Assembly: GCA_963704515.1 (NCBI GenBank)
Contig: OY969913.1
Span: 1,860,001 to 1,924,000, forward strand
Direction of reading: 5' to 3'
Length of the DNA: 64,000 nt
Source of the DNA: VRUE01 sp963704515
Lineage (GTDB): Bacteria; Actinomycetota; Thermoleophilia; Solirubrobacterales; 70-9
Shown here: in pieces, positions 8,969 to 16,813 of the stretch
How positions within the stretch are numbered: position 1 is the stretch's first letter
How the letters are laid out: the number at the start of each line of letters is the position of its first letter
The notes under the pieces: model-generated
What the model was told of the DNA's origin: nothing
What the model saw: the letters and a program-made list of their open reading frames with translations, nothing else
Database searches by the model: none
Translations under genes and position numbers: made by a program

Positions 8969-9745
8969 TCAGCGGGCTTTTGAGATCGCCGCTTCGAGCG
9001 CGCTGGAGGTCTGCGTTTCGGAGACGCCGAGGGTTTCCAGTCCGTTGGTCTTCGGCCCTTCGATCGCGAACGACGGCGTGCCGGTGAAGCCGAGCTGTTT
9101 GGCTTCCGCCGTTGTCGCTTCGACTTCTTCGATCGTCGCCTTGGCCGTGCGGTCCTTGTTCCACTTGGCGATGTTGGGCACGCCGGCGCCCTTGGCGATC
9201 GCGGTGAGGAATTCGTCGGTCGCGTAGCCGGAGTTCTCCTTGCCCTGGTTGCGGTAGAAGAGCTCGATGTAGTTGAAGGCGCGGCCCTGCTTGCCGGCGG
9301 CGATCGCCGCGGCACCGGCCGGGATCGACTGCGGGCCGATGATCGTGTAATTGCTGAAGCTGAGCTTCGCCTGGCCGTTGAAGATCTGGTTTTCGATCAC
9401 TTCGGGCAGCACTTCTTCGGAGTTGGCCTTGCAGAACGGGCACTGCAGGTCGCCGAACTCGAGCAACGTCACCTTGGCGCTCGGTTCGCCGAGCACCATG
9501 CCGTTCTGAGGGATGCCTTCGAGCAGCTGGTCGACCTCGGCGATTTCATTGAGGTTGCTGGCGTCGCCGCCACTGCCGCCGCCGCTGGAGGCAACGACGA
9601 TCAGAATCGCGACGACGACCACAGCGACGAAGGCCGCGGCGCTGCCGATCTTGATCAAGCGCTGGCGACGATCGCCCGACTGGACTTCGGCTTCTTCGCG
9701 CAGACGCTCTTCGCGCCTTTCCTCCCTGTCGCGTCTCCCGCTCAT
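8969..9745 (-). CDS. Membrane-anchored DsbA-family thiol oxidoreductase
   Basis: About 258 residues from the ATG that overlaps the VKOR stop (ATGA). The N-terminus is a charged cytoplasmic stretch rich in Arg/Glu, then one membrane segment (about residues 33-53), a Gly/Ser linker and a DsbA-like thioredoxin domain with CPFC (C102-C105) and a cis-proline region GFTGTPSFAI. It should catalyse disulfide formation in exported proteins. It lies directly downstream of a VKOR homologue, the expected re-oxidant, so the pair is a complete oxidative folding system. A longer in-frame start exists inside the VKOR gene but is unlikely. Confidence 0.92.
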   Translation of the reverse strand: MSGRRDREERREERLREEAEVQSGDRRQRLIKIGSAAAFVAVVVVAILIVVASSGGGSGGDASNLNEIAEVDQLLEGIPQNGMVLGEPSAKVTLLEFGDLQCPFCKANSEEVLPEVIENQIFNGQAKLSFSNYTIIGPQSIPAGAAAIAAGKQGRAFNYIELFYRNQGKENSGYATDEFLTAIAKGAGVPNIAKWNKDRTAKATIEEVEATTAEAKQLGFTGTPSFAIEGPKTNGLETLGVSETQTSSALEAAISKAR

Positions 9746-10182
9746 GGTTCCTTCCCGACGTAGATCAACATACGCGTCACATTGGTAGCAAAGAGCAGCG
9801 TCATCAGCACTGCGCTGGAGACGCACCACTGGCAGATCGCTTCGATCTTGAACAGCTCCAGATAGGTCAGGTAGAAGCTGTAGCCGAAGCCGCCGAGGCT
9901 GACGAGGAAGCCGGCCATCCGCGGCAGGTCGCCGCGCAGCAGCGCGCAGACGAGCAGCACGACGTAACCGGCGATGCCGAAGACGGCGATGTTGGCGCCG
10001 AAGACGTGCGAGTAGGTGCTTTCGGCGACGGTCTGGCAGCCGTGGCTTCCGGCGGCGCAGACCGGTGAGCCGCCGCCGGAGTCGGCGATCGTGATGTAGG
10101 TGGCGACGCCGATGCCAAAGGCCGCGAGAAAGGTCGCGATTCCCCGCAAGGTCCCCTCCCTCGGCCGTCCCATGTCGGTCAA
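9742..10182 (-). CDS. VKOR-family membrane thiol oxidoreductase
   Basis: A 146-residue protein with four hydrophobic helices. The redox pair CQWC (C117-C120) lies at the start of the last helix. A second cysteine pair, C42 and C49, lies in the extracytoplasmic loop, as in bacterial vitamin K epoxide reductase homologues. It passes electrons from DsbA to quinone, replacing DsbB, which is the usual arrangement in actinobacteria. Translationally coupled to the downstream DsbA gene. Confidence 0.92.
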   Translation of the reverse strand: MTDMGRPREGTLRGIATFLAAFGIGVATYITIADSGGGSPVCAAGSHGCQTVAESTYSHVFGANIAVFGIAGYVVLLVCALLRGDLPRMAGFLVSLGGFGYSFYLTYLELFKIEAICQWCVSSAVLMTLLFATNVTRMLIYVGKEP

Positions 10183-10198
10183 GGCTATTGGAAAGGAC

Positions 10199-11038
10199 TT
10201 AGTGAGGCATAAAGGCCGCCGCGATCGCTCGCGAGAGGCGGCCGCCCTGCCAGGCCAGCGGCGAGGCGCCCTCGGGCTCGCCGATCAGCTCGGCGCGCGG
10301 CAGGATCTCCGCGTAGGCGGCGGCCGTCGCGTAGGGATGGCCGGGATCGGCCTCGTCGTGGCTGGCCACGACGAGGGCCGGGACGTCGAGATCGACGAGG
10401 TCGCTCAGCGCCCCGAACGGCTGCGAGTGCGGCACCTGGCGCAGCGCATCGATCACGGCGTCCAGGCGCCGGTGGCGCAGCATCCGTTCGCGGGTGAAGC
10501 GCAGCACCGAGTCGCGCCAGGCGGAGTCGATCGGCTGGGCCTCGCCGATGTAGGCGACGAAGGCCTCGATTCCGCCCGTCTGCAGCGCGGCGGCGAGGCC
10601 GTCCCAGTAGGCCAGCGACTCGGCGTCCGGCGGCCCCTCGTAGGTCGGGCCGATCAGGACCAGGCCGGCAAGGCGCTCCGGGTGGCGCAGCGCGTAGCCG
10701 AGGGAGGTGTGCGCGCCCATCGAGTGGCCGCCGAGCAGGAAGCGCTCCTCCTCTCCCACCGCCGCGGTCACGACGCGCTCCAGGTCGGCGATCAGATCCG
10801 GGTATCCATAACCCTCCCCCGGTGGGGCGGGATTGGACTCGCCGTGCCCGCGGGCGTCGTAGACGATCACGCGGAAGCCGGCTCGCTCCAATGCGCGTGA
10901 GCCATGGATCACCGAGCGACGCGTCGCGGTCAGCCCGTGGCAGAGGACGATCGGCGCGCCATCGCCCGCCGACTCGCCCCGAATCGCCGGCCCGTCGCCG
11001 GCGACGAATTGCCGCGCGCCCGGGCTGTCGCCGGCCAT
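10199..11038 (-). CDS. Alpha/beta hydrolase
   Basis: A 279-residue alpha/beta-hydrolase fold. The nucleophile elbow is GGHSMGAH (S106), the oxyanion region is VLCHGLTATR, and DARGHGESNP follows. An acidic residue and a late histidine (VVASHDEAD region) are plausible triad members. Its start overlaps the stop of the upstream peroxiredoxin gene by one base, so the two are probably co-translated. Esterase, lipase or haloperoxidase-like activity is possible; substrate unknown. Confidence 0.85.
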   Translation of the reverse strand: MAGDSPGARQFVAGDGPAIRGESAGDGAPIVLCHGLTATRRSVIHGSRALERAGFRVIVYDARGHGESNPAPPGEGYGYPDLIADLERVVTAAVGEEERFLLGGHSMGAHTSLGYALRHPERLAGLVLIGPTYEGPPDAESLAYWDGLAAALQTGGIEAFVAYIGEAQPIDSAWRDSVLRFTRERMLRHRRLDAVIDALRQVPHSQPFGALSDLVDLDVPALVVASHDEADPGHPYATAAAYAEILPRAELIGEPEGASPLAWQGGRLSRAIAAAFMPH

Positions 11039-11538
11039 CAGGCGACGGCCGCGAGCGCCGCCGCGATGTCGTCCACCGACTGGAAGCTGGCGCCGGTGCG
11101 CGAGACGTGGCGGTGGCGGACGATCCCCTCTGCGTCGACGATGAAGATCGCCCGCATCACGTAGCGGCCGCCCGGGGTGTCCTTCAGCTCGGTGAGGCGC
11201 GCCAGCGGGCCGAGCCAGCCGGTCACGCCGTAGCTCTTGGCGACCGAGAGGTCCTCGTCGGCTAGGAGCGGCACGTTCAGTTCCTGCTCTTCGACCCAGC
11301 GCTCGTGCGAGTCGATCGATTGCGGCGAGATCCCGACCACCTCGGCGTCGAGCCGGTCCAGCTGGTCGGCGTTGTCGCGGTAGGAGCAGAACTGCTTGGT
11401 GCAGACGGTGGTCGCGTCGCCCGGGTAGAAGGCAAGGACGACGTTGTGGCCGCGGTGCTCGGAGAGCTTGAACCTCTGTCCGCCGGTGCCCGGCAGCTCG
11501 AAGTCCGGTGCGGCGTCTCCCACCTCGACCTTGGCCAT
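11038..11538 (-). CDS. Peroxiredoxin of the Bcp/AhpC-TSA type
   Basis: A 166-residue peroxiredoxin. It has the peroxidatic cysteine in PGDATTVCTKQFC (C46) and a second cysteine five residues later (C51), the CX4C spacing of 2-Cys Bcp proteins. It reduces hydrogen peroxide and organic peroxides using thioredoxin. The downstream alpha/beta hydrolase gene overlaps its stop. A second, AhpE-like peroxiredoxin is encoded near 42.3 kb. Confidence 0.92.
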   Translation of the reverse strand: MAKVEVGDAAPDFELPGTGGQRFKLSEHRGHNVVLAFYPGDATTVCTKQFCSYRDNADQLDRLDAEVVGISPQSIDSHERWVEEQELNVPLLADEDLSVAKSYGVTGWLGPLARLTELKDTPGGRYVMRAIFIVDAEGIVRHRHVSRTGASFQSVDDIAAALAAVA

Positions 11539-11555
11539 CGCCGCAGACTACCGCG

Positions 11556-12230
11556 CTAACCCTTTTCGATCGTCACCTTTTCGATCAGGACCGTCTGCTT
11601 CGGTTTTTCTTCTTTCGTGCCCTGTTCTTCGATCGCTTCGACCGCGTCGTAGCCCTTGCTCACCTTGCCGACCAGCGCGTATTCGGGCGGAAGGCCGGCG
11701 TCGGCCGCGGTGACCACGAAGAACTGGCTGCCCGAGCGACCGGGTGGGTCGGCGGAGCTCTTCGCCATCGCCACCGTGCCTTTGGTGTAGGAAAGGTTCG
11801 AGGGGGGCTTCTCGGTCACCGAGTAGCCGGGGCCACCAACCCCGGTGCCGAGCGGGTCGCCGCCCTGGATCACGAAGCCGGGCGCGATGCGGTGGAAGGT
11901 GAGGTCGTCGTAGAAGCCTTCTTCGCTCAGGTAGACGAACGAGTTGACCGTCTTCGGCGCGCGGCTCGAGTCGAGCGCGATCTCGAAGGTGCCGCAGCTG
12001 GTTTCGACGACGGCGGTGAGCTTTTCGCTTTTCGTCACGGTCTGCGGCGGAGCCTTGAGGCTGACTTTCTTCGGAGCCGGCTGTTCGACTTCCTTGCAGG
12101 GCCCGCTGCTCGCCGAGTCCGAGGAGCCGCCGCCGCTGCGGCTGATCAGGACGATCGCGACGATCGCTACGGCGACCAAGGCGAAGACGCCCAAGATGAT
12201 CAGCCGCCGATCCGTCCCCTGCTCCTCCAT
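11556..12230 (-). CDS. Membrane-anchored cyclophilin-type peptidyl-prolyl isomerase
   Basis: A 224-residue protein. A short cytoplasmic N-terminus and one hydrophobic helix (about residues 10-28) precede a Ser/Gly linker and a cyclophilin domain. The domain contains LTFHRIAPGFVIQGGDPLGTG and SQFFVVTAADAG, which carry the catalytic Arg and the substrate-groove residues. It likely assists folding of exported proteins on the outer face of the membrane, alongside the DsbA-VKOR pair nearby. Confidence 0.92.
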   Translation of the reverse strand: MEEQGTDRRLIILGVFALVAVAIVAIVLISRSGGGSSDSASSGPCKEVEQPAPKKVSLKAPPQTVTKSEKLTAVVETSCGTFEIALDSSRAPKTVNSFVYLSEEGFYDDLTFHRIAPGFVIQGGDPLGTGVGGPGYSVTEKPPSNLSYTKGTVAMAKSSADPPGRSGSQFFVVTAADAGLPPEYALVGKVSKGYDAVEAIEEQGTKEEKPKQTVLIEKVTIEKG

Positions 12231-12249
12231 CGGCGCGCAAGCCTAGTAG

Positions 12250-12804
12250 ATGCGCCCCTGGCGCCCCGCCCTGCGATCATCGCTCGCCGTGCGCGCCCCA
12301 CCGCTCACCCCGCTTGCCGCGGCGGTCATGCACGTGCCGCCGCCGGAGCGAGCCCTTGTCGTCGAGTGCGGCGACGGCGAGCCCGCACTCCTCCTCGCCC
12401 GCGAGTTCCCCGCGGCGCGGATACGCGGAGTCGACTCCTCGGCCGAGCAGGTGCGAGCCGCAAGCGGCCGCGTCGGCCTGGACCCGGAGGGCCGTGTCGC
12501 CTTCAAGGTCGGCAAGCCCGGCAAGCTTCCCTATCCAGACGACTTCTTCGACCTCGTGGTCCGGCACGACGGCCACCCGTCGCCGGCGGAGACGGCTCGC
12601 GTCCTGCGCCGCGGTGGCCGCCTGATCCTGTCGCGGTCTCAGCCGCCTCGGATAGCTCCCGCCCACCGCGAAAAGCTTGCAAACGCACGGCTGGCCAGGT
12701 TCGGCTTCGGCCTGCTGCGCTCGGAGGATGCCGGCGATGGAAGCTTTCAGACCTACGAGCTTTGCGATGCAGCTCGATCGCGCGAAGAGGGCCTGTCCCG
12801 GTAG
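12250..12804 (+). CDS. Methyltransferase-like protein, stop codon inside a repeat arm
   Basis: A 184-residue protein with a weak class I methyltransferase pattern: ALVVECGDGEPALLLAREFPAARIRGVDSS (motif I is ECGDGE rather than the usual xGxGxG), LPYPDDFFDLVV, and ARVLRRGGRLIL. SAM binding is therefore uncertain and it may be degenerate. The last codons and the TAG stop lie in the left arm of a Family I palindrome, so the original 3' end may have been replaced. It is in the same reading frame as the downstream kinase gene, separated by that TAG. Confidence 0.7.
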   Translation: MRPWRPALRSSLAVRAPPLTPLAAAVMHVPPPERALVVECGDGEPALLLAREFPAARIRGVDSSAEQVRAASGRVGLDPEGRVAFKVGKPGKLPYPDDFFDLVVRHDGHPSPAETARVLRRGGRLILSRSQPPRIAPAHREKLANARLARFGFGLLRSEDAGDGSFQTYELCDAARSREEGLSR

Positions 12805-12902
12805 GGGTGGAGCGTCTTGTACTTTTTCGTCGTTAGCCGGCGGCGCCAGCCCGCCGACGCCCCACCGAAAAAGTTAAGCGGAACCCCTACCGGGACAGGC
12901 CC
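12789..12902 (+). repeat. Family I palindromic element, copy 1
   Basis: A 114-nt element bounded by a perfect 20-bp inverted repeat (12789-12808 against 12883-12902). Inside are GGAGCGTCTTGTACTTTTTCG, broken here as GGAGCGTCTTG and TACTTTTTCG, then a GC-rich apical hairpin (CGGCGG...CCGCCG), then CCGAAAAAGTTAAGCGGA. The ACTTTTTCG and CGAAAAAGT blocks pair. The same core occurs in three other places in the window. The left arm contains the TAG of the upstream gene and the core contains the only in-frame start of the downstream gene. Confidence 0.9.
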
Positions 12903-13809
12903 CACGTCCACGCAGCCGACAGACACCGCTCCGCTCACCCTGCTGGTAAATCCCCACTCCGCGGGCGGCCGAGCCCTGAAGCTGCTGCCGCGGCTCGAGC
13001 AGGAGCTCGACGCCCGCCGGATCCCGTTCCGCGTCGAGCGCACGAAGAGTCTCGAGGACGGTGTCGAACGAGCGCTGCGCGCCGCGGACGCGGAGGAGAT
13101 TCCGGTGGTGGTCAGCGGCGACGGGCTGATCGGCGCGGTCGGCGGAGCGCTGGCCGGCTCGGACACATCGCTGGGCATCGTCCCCGCCGGGCGTGGCAAC
13201 GACCTGGCTCGCGGGCTGGGCATCTCCGGCGAGCCAGCCGACGTCGTGGCGATGCTCGCCGCCGGCGAGACGCGTCGGATCGACGTCGGCGAGGTCAACG
13301 GCAAGCGCTTCCTCGGCATCGTCAGCGCCGGCTTCGACTCCGAATGCAACCGCCTCGCCAACGAGACCGGGTGGCTGCGCGGCGGCTTCGCCTATGCCTA
13401 CTCATCGGTTCGCACGCTGATCGGCTGGCGAGCCGCGCGGTTCACGATCCGGGCCGGCGACGAAAGCGAGCGCTTCAACGGCTACTTCGTCTCGGTCGCC
13501 AACAACAAGGCTTACGGGGGCGGAATGCTGATCGCCCCCGACGCAGAGATCGACGACGGCGAGTTCGACGTGGTCACGATCAGCGAGCACAGCAGGCTGC
13601 GCTTCCTGGCTAACCTGCCGAAGGTGTTCAAGGGCACTCACGTCGAGAAGGACGAGGTGCGTGTCTTCCGCACCTCGCGCCTGGAGCTGAGCGCCAGCCG
13701 ACCATTTCCGGTTTACGCCGACGGCGAGCACCTCACCGACCTGCCGGCCACCGTGCGCATCCTGCCGCTCGCGCTCAGCGTCATCGTGCCGCCCGCGGCC
13801 GGGGCTTGA
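12817..13809 (+). CDS. Diacylglycerol kinase-like lipid kinase (YegS/DagK family)
   Basis: The kinase proper starts with LTLLVNPHSAGGRALKLLP, the family's N-terminal strand and glycine-rich loop, followed by VVVSGDGLIGAVGGAL (GDG nucleotide-binding motif; the usual GGDGT is SGDGL here) and GIVPAGRGNDLARGLGI. The family phosphorylates diacylglycerol or related lipids at the membrane. The only in-frame start codon upstream of the conserved region is a TTG inside the Family I element, preceded in frame by TAG, so the first 30-odd residues are repeat-derived. Its stop overlaps the murT start (TTGA). Confidence 0.85.
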   Translation: MYFFVVSRRRQPADAPPKKLSGTPTGTGPTSTQPTDTAPLTLLVNPHSAGGRALKLLPRLEQELDARRIPFRVERTKSLEDGVERALRAADAEEIPVVVSGDGLIGAVGGALAGSDTSLGIVPAGRGNDLARGLGISGEPADVVAMLAAGETRRIDVGEVNGKRFLGIVSAGFDSECNRLANETGWLRGGFAYAYSSVRTLIGWRAARFTIRAGDESERFNGYFVSVANNKAYGGGMLIAPDAEIDDGEFDVVTISEHSRLRFLANLPKVFKGTHVEKDEVRVFRTSRLELSASRPFPVYADGEHLTDLPATVRILPLALSVIVPPAAGA

Positions 13810-15221
13810 TCGTCTTGGCGCCGAGCACCGAGCGCCGCGGCGCAAACGGGGCCCTGTTCAGGGCGAAGCGCGCTGTCGCGCGAGCGATCGGGGCGGCCAG
13901 CCGGGCCAGCGGTCGGGGCGGCGGCACGACGCTCCCCGGGCGGCTGCTGCTGCGGCTCGAGCCTGACGCGATCGCCCGCCTCGGAACGGCGCTCGGGCGC
14001 GGGACGACGATCGTCAGCGCCACCAACGGCAAGACGACCACGGCGGGAATGATCGCCGCGGCGCTGGCAGCCGACGGGCGCTCGCCGGTCCACAACCGGG
14101 CCGGGTCGAACATGACCTGGGGAGTGGCAACGGCACTGCTCGAGCAGCGCGGCGAGGAGGGGCTGTTCGAGGTCGACGAGGCCTGGCTCTCGAAGGTGGC
14201 CGAGCAGCTCGACCCGTCGCTGATCGTGCTCGGCAACCTCTTCCGCGACCAGCTCGACCGCTACGGCGAGCTGGAGACGCTGGCCGAGGGCTGGGCCGCG
14301 ACGGTGGCGGACCGCGCCGGCCGCACGCGGTTCGTGCTCAATGCCGACGACCCGACGATCGCCGACCTCGGGCGCGACGAGTCCGGCGCTCCGCGCGAGG
14401 GCGTCGTCTACTTTGGCGTCGAGGACGCCTCGCAGGCGCTGCCGGAGCTGCAGCACGCCTTCGACGCGACCCACTGCCGGCGCTGCGGCCAGGCCTACGT
14501 CTACGAGCGGGCCTTCGTCGGCCACCTCGGCCACTACTCCTGCCCGAGCTGTGGCGCCGCCCGCCCGGCGCCGGCCGTAGCGGCGACCGCGATCGAGCTG
14601 CGCGGGATGGAGGGCTCCCGCGTCACCCTGCGCACTCCCGCCGGGGAGCTGCGCCTCGACCTCCCCCTCCCCGGCCTCTACAACGTCTACAACGCGCTCG
14701 CCGCGGTTGCCGCTGCGCTCGAGCTCGGCGTCCCGGCCGAGCGGATCGGCCCGGCGCTGGCCGATATGCGGGCCGCCTTCGGCCGGGTCGAGACGATCGA
14801 GATCGGCGAGCAGCGGCTCTCGATCCTGCTGATCAAGAACCCGGCCGGAGCCAACGAGGTGCTGCGCACCCTGCGCCTCGAGGCGGGCGAGGGCGGCCTC
14901 GACCTATGGATCGCGCTCAACGACCGGATCGCCGACGGGCGTGACGTCTCCTGGGTCTGGGACGCCGACTTCGAGCTGCTGGGGGGCGCCGTGCGCCGCG
15001 TGGTCTGCGCCGGGACGCGGGCGCCGGAGCTGGCGCTGCGGCTCAAGTACGCCGGCCTGCCCGTCGACCGGATCGTGGTCGAGCCGGGGATCGAGCGCTC
15101 GTTGGACCGGGCGCTGGAGGGTGCGGGCGGGCGCCTGTTCGCGCTGCCCACGTATACGGCGCTGCTGGAGCTGCGCAAGTTGCTCGCTGGACGCGGGCTC
15201 GCGAAGGAGTTTTGGGTGTGA
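13806..15221 (+). CDS. murT: Lipid II isoglutaminyl synthase, MurT subunit
   Basis: A 471-residue Mur-ligase-family protein. It has the ATP-binding SATNGKTTT (residues 71-79), a four-cysteine zinc-ribbon insert CRRCGQ...CPSCG (about 220-250) and a C-terminal DUF1727-type domain. These are the hallmarks of MurT rather than MurE/MurF. With GatD it amidates the D-glutamate of lipid II, using ammonia from glutamine. The TTG start overlaps the stop of the lipid kinase gene. A methyltransferase gene separates it from gatD. Confidence 0.93.
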   Translation: MIVLAPSTERRGANGALFRAKRAVARAIGAASRASGRGGGTTLPGRLLLRLEPDAIARLGTALGRGTTIVSATNGKTTTAGMIAAALAADGRSPVHNRAGSNMTWGVATALLEQRGEEGLFEVDEAWLSKVAEQLDPSLIVLGNLFRDQLDRYGELETLAEGWAATVADRAGRTRFVLNADDPTIADLGRDESGAPREGVVYFGVEDASQALPELQHAFDATHCRRCGQAYVYERAFVGHLGHYSCPSCGAARPAPAVAATAIELRGMEGSRVTLRTPAGELRLDLPLPGLYNVYNALAAVAAALELGVPAERIGPALADMRAAFGRVETIEIGEQRLSILLIKNPAGANEVLRTLRLEAGEGGLDLWIALNDRIADGRDVSWVWDADFELLGGAVRRVVCAGTRAPELALRLKYAGLPVDRIVVEPGIERSLDRALEGAGGRLFALPTYTALLELRKLLAGRGLAKEFWV

Positions 15222-15955
15222 TCGCGACCCGAGACGCGTCTGTCATCTGGCACGACCTCGAGTGCGGCGCGTACACCGAGGACCTGCAGGTCTGGCAGGC
15301 GCTGGCCGCCGACGGAGGTGGGGCCGTCCTCGACCTCGGCTGCGGAACCGGCCGGCTTGCGTTGAAGCTTGGGAAGGCCGGGCACAACGTCACTGCACTC
15401 GACCGAAACTCGACCTTTGTCGCGGAGCTTGGAAGGCGAGCCTGCGAGCTCCCTGTGGTTGCTCACGTTGGCGACGCGGCTGGGTTTGAGCTTGAGGGGC
15501 GGTTCGACGCGATCCTCGCGCCCATGCAGTTGGTTCAGTTGCTCGAGGGCGAGAGCGAGCGGGGACGATGCCTGCGCTGTGTCGCCGACCACCTTCGGCC
15601 GGAGGGACTATTCGCCGCGGCGATCGTCGATGGGGTGCCGGTGGCGGCTGAGGGCGAGGTCGGGGAGCCACCGCTCCCCGATGCTGGTGAGATCGAGGGA
15701 TGGGTCTATTCGAGCTTGCCGCTAGAGAGCGGGATCGACGGGGACCGGATCGTCGTGCGGCGCTTGCGGCAGGTCGTCTCTCCGAGTGGAGACTTGACCG
15801 AGGAGGTCGATGAGACCGTGCTGTGGGCGCTGACCGCGGACGCACTGGAGTCCGAGGCGCGTGCGGCCGGACTGCGCCCGGCTGGTAGGCGGGAGATTCC
15901 GGCTACCGATGCGCACGTCGGCTCGACCGTGGTCCTGCTGGAGATGGAGGCGTGA
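15218..15955 (+). CDS. Class I SAM-dependent methyltransferase between murT and gatD
   Basis: About 245 residues from the GTG that overlaps the murT stop (GTGA). A TTG six bases upstream is also in frame. Motif I is VLDLGCGTGRLALKLG, then TALDRNSTFV after strand 2, and LRPEGLFAAAIVDG. It is translationally coupled on both sides, with its TGA sharing a base with the gatD ATG. The position inside a lipid II amidation operon suggests an envelope-related substrate, but this is inference only. Confidence 0.87.
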   Translation: MIATRDASVIWHDLECGAYTEDLQVWQALAADGGGAVLDLGCGTGRLALKLGKAGHNVTALDRNSTFVAELGRRACELPVVAHVGDAAGFELEGRFDAILAPMQLVQLLEGESERGRCLRCVADHLRPEGLFAAAIVDGVPVAAEGEVGEPPLPDAGEIEGWVYSSLPLESGIDGDRIVVRRLRQVVSPSGDLTEEVDETVLWALTADALESEARAAGLRPAGRREIPATDAHVGSTVVLLEMEA

Positions 15956-16692
15956 TGGAGCTGCGACTGCTGGCCCTATACCCGGACCAGATGAACATCT
16001 ACGCCGACCGCGGCAACATCATCTTCCTGCGGCGCCGTTGCGAGTGGCGCGGGATCGGGTTCTCCTATGCGGCAGCGGGTCCCGGCGAGCGTTTCGATCC
16101 CGGCGAGCATGACTTCCTCTACCTGGGCGGCGGTCAGGACCGCGACCAGCGCGCGGTCGCCGCCGACATGGTCGAGACCAAGCGCGACGCCTTCGCCGCC
16201 GCGATCGCCGACGGCGCGGTGGGTCTTGCGGTCTGCGGCGGCTACCAGTTGCTCGGCCACAGCTACCAGCTGGACGATCAGAGTCTGCCCGGCCTCGCCC
16301 TGGTCGATCTCGAGACGGTCCGCACCCCCGGCCCGCGCCTGATCGGCAACGTGGCGATCGAGGCCGACCTCGGCGACGGCCCACGCACGATCGCCGGCTT
16401 CGAGAATCACGGCGGCCGCACCCACCTCGGCCCCGACGCCCAGCCCCTCGGCCGCGTGATCAAGGGGTTCGGCAACAACGGCGAGGACGGCCTCGAGGGC
16501 GTCCGCCGCGACAACCTGATCGGCACCTACCTGCACGGCCCCCTCCTCCCCAAGAACGCCTGGCTGGCAGACGAGCTGATCGCGAGGGCGCTCGCGCGGC
16601 GGTACGGGGGGCGGCCTGAGCTGGGGGCGTTGGACGATTCGCTCGAGGTCGCTGCGCATGAGTCGGCTCGGGGGGTCGCGCTTGGGCGGTGA
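15955..16692 (+). CDS. gatD: Lipid II isoglutaminyl synthase, glutamine amidotransferase subunit GatD
   Basis: A 245-residue class I (triad) glutamine amidotransferase of the CobB/CobQ-like type. The nucleophile is in AVCGGYQLLG (C94) and the catalytic histidine in YLHGPLLPKN (H194). These match the spacing known for GatD. It releases ammonia that MurT uses to convert the lipid II D-Glu to D-isoglutamine. The ATG overlaps the preceding stop by one base. The gene ends one base before a Family I palindrome. Confidence 0.94.
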   Translation: MELRLLALYPDQMNIYADRGNIIFLRRRCEWRGIGFSYAAAGPGERFDPGEHDFLYLGGGQDRDQRAVAADMVETKRDAFAAAIADGAVGLAVCGGYQLLGHSYQLDDQSLPGLALVDLETVRTPGPRLIGNVAIEADLGDGPRTIAGFENHGGRTHLGPDAQPLGRVIKGFGNNGEDGLEGVRRDNLIGTYLHGPLLPKNAWLADELIARALARRYGGRPELGALDDSLEVAAHESARGVALGR

Positions 16693-16693
16693 G

Positions 16694-16803
16694 GGCCGTC
16701 TCGACAGGGGTTCCGCTTAACTTTTCGGATGGAGAGGCTGGGGCGGTCGCCGCAAGCCTCACGACCGAAAAGTACAAGACGCTCCACCCCTGCCGAGACG
16801 GCC
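16694..16803 (-). repeat. Family I palindromic element, copy 2 (reverse orientation)
   Basis: A 110-nt element lying between the convergent gatD and hflX-dut genes. Read on the minus strand it carries TGGAGCGTCTTGTACTTTTC, then a GAGGC/GCCTC apical stem, then CCGAAAAGTTAAGCGGAACC. The outer 17-bp arms pair with a single non-Watson-Crick position, which is G-U when read in the element's own orientation. Internal sequence is nearly identical to copy 4 although the outer arms differ. Confidence 0.9.
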
Positions 16804-16813
16804 TACGAGGGTC

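Noticed and set aside
12789..12902. Family I elements as intrinsic terminators
   Set aside because: No T-run follows the outer arm in any copy, and copy 4 lies in a divergent spacer upstream of two genes.
16693..16813. Insertion sequence or transposase linked to the palindromes
   Set aside because: No transposase gene or target-site duplication could be seen near any copy in this window.
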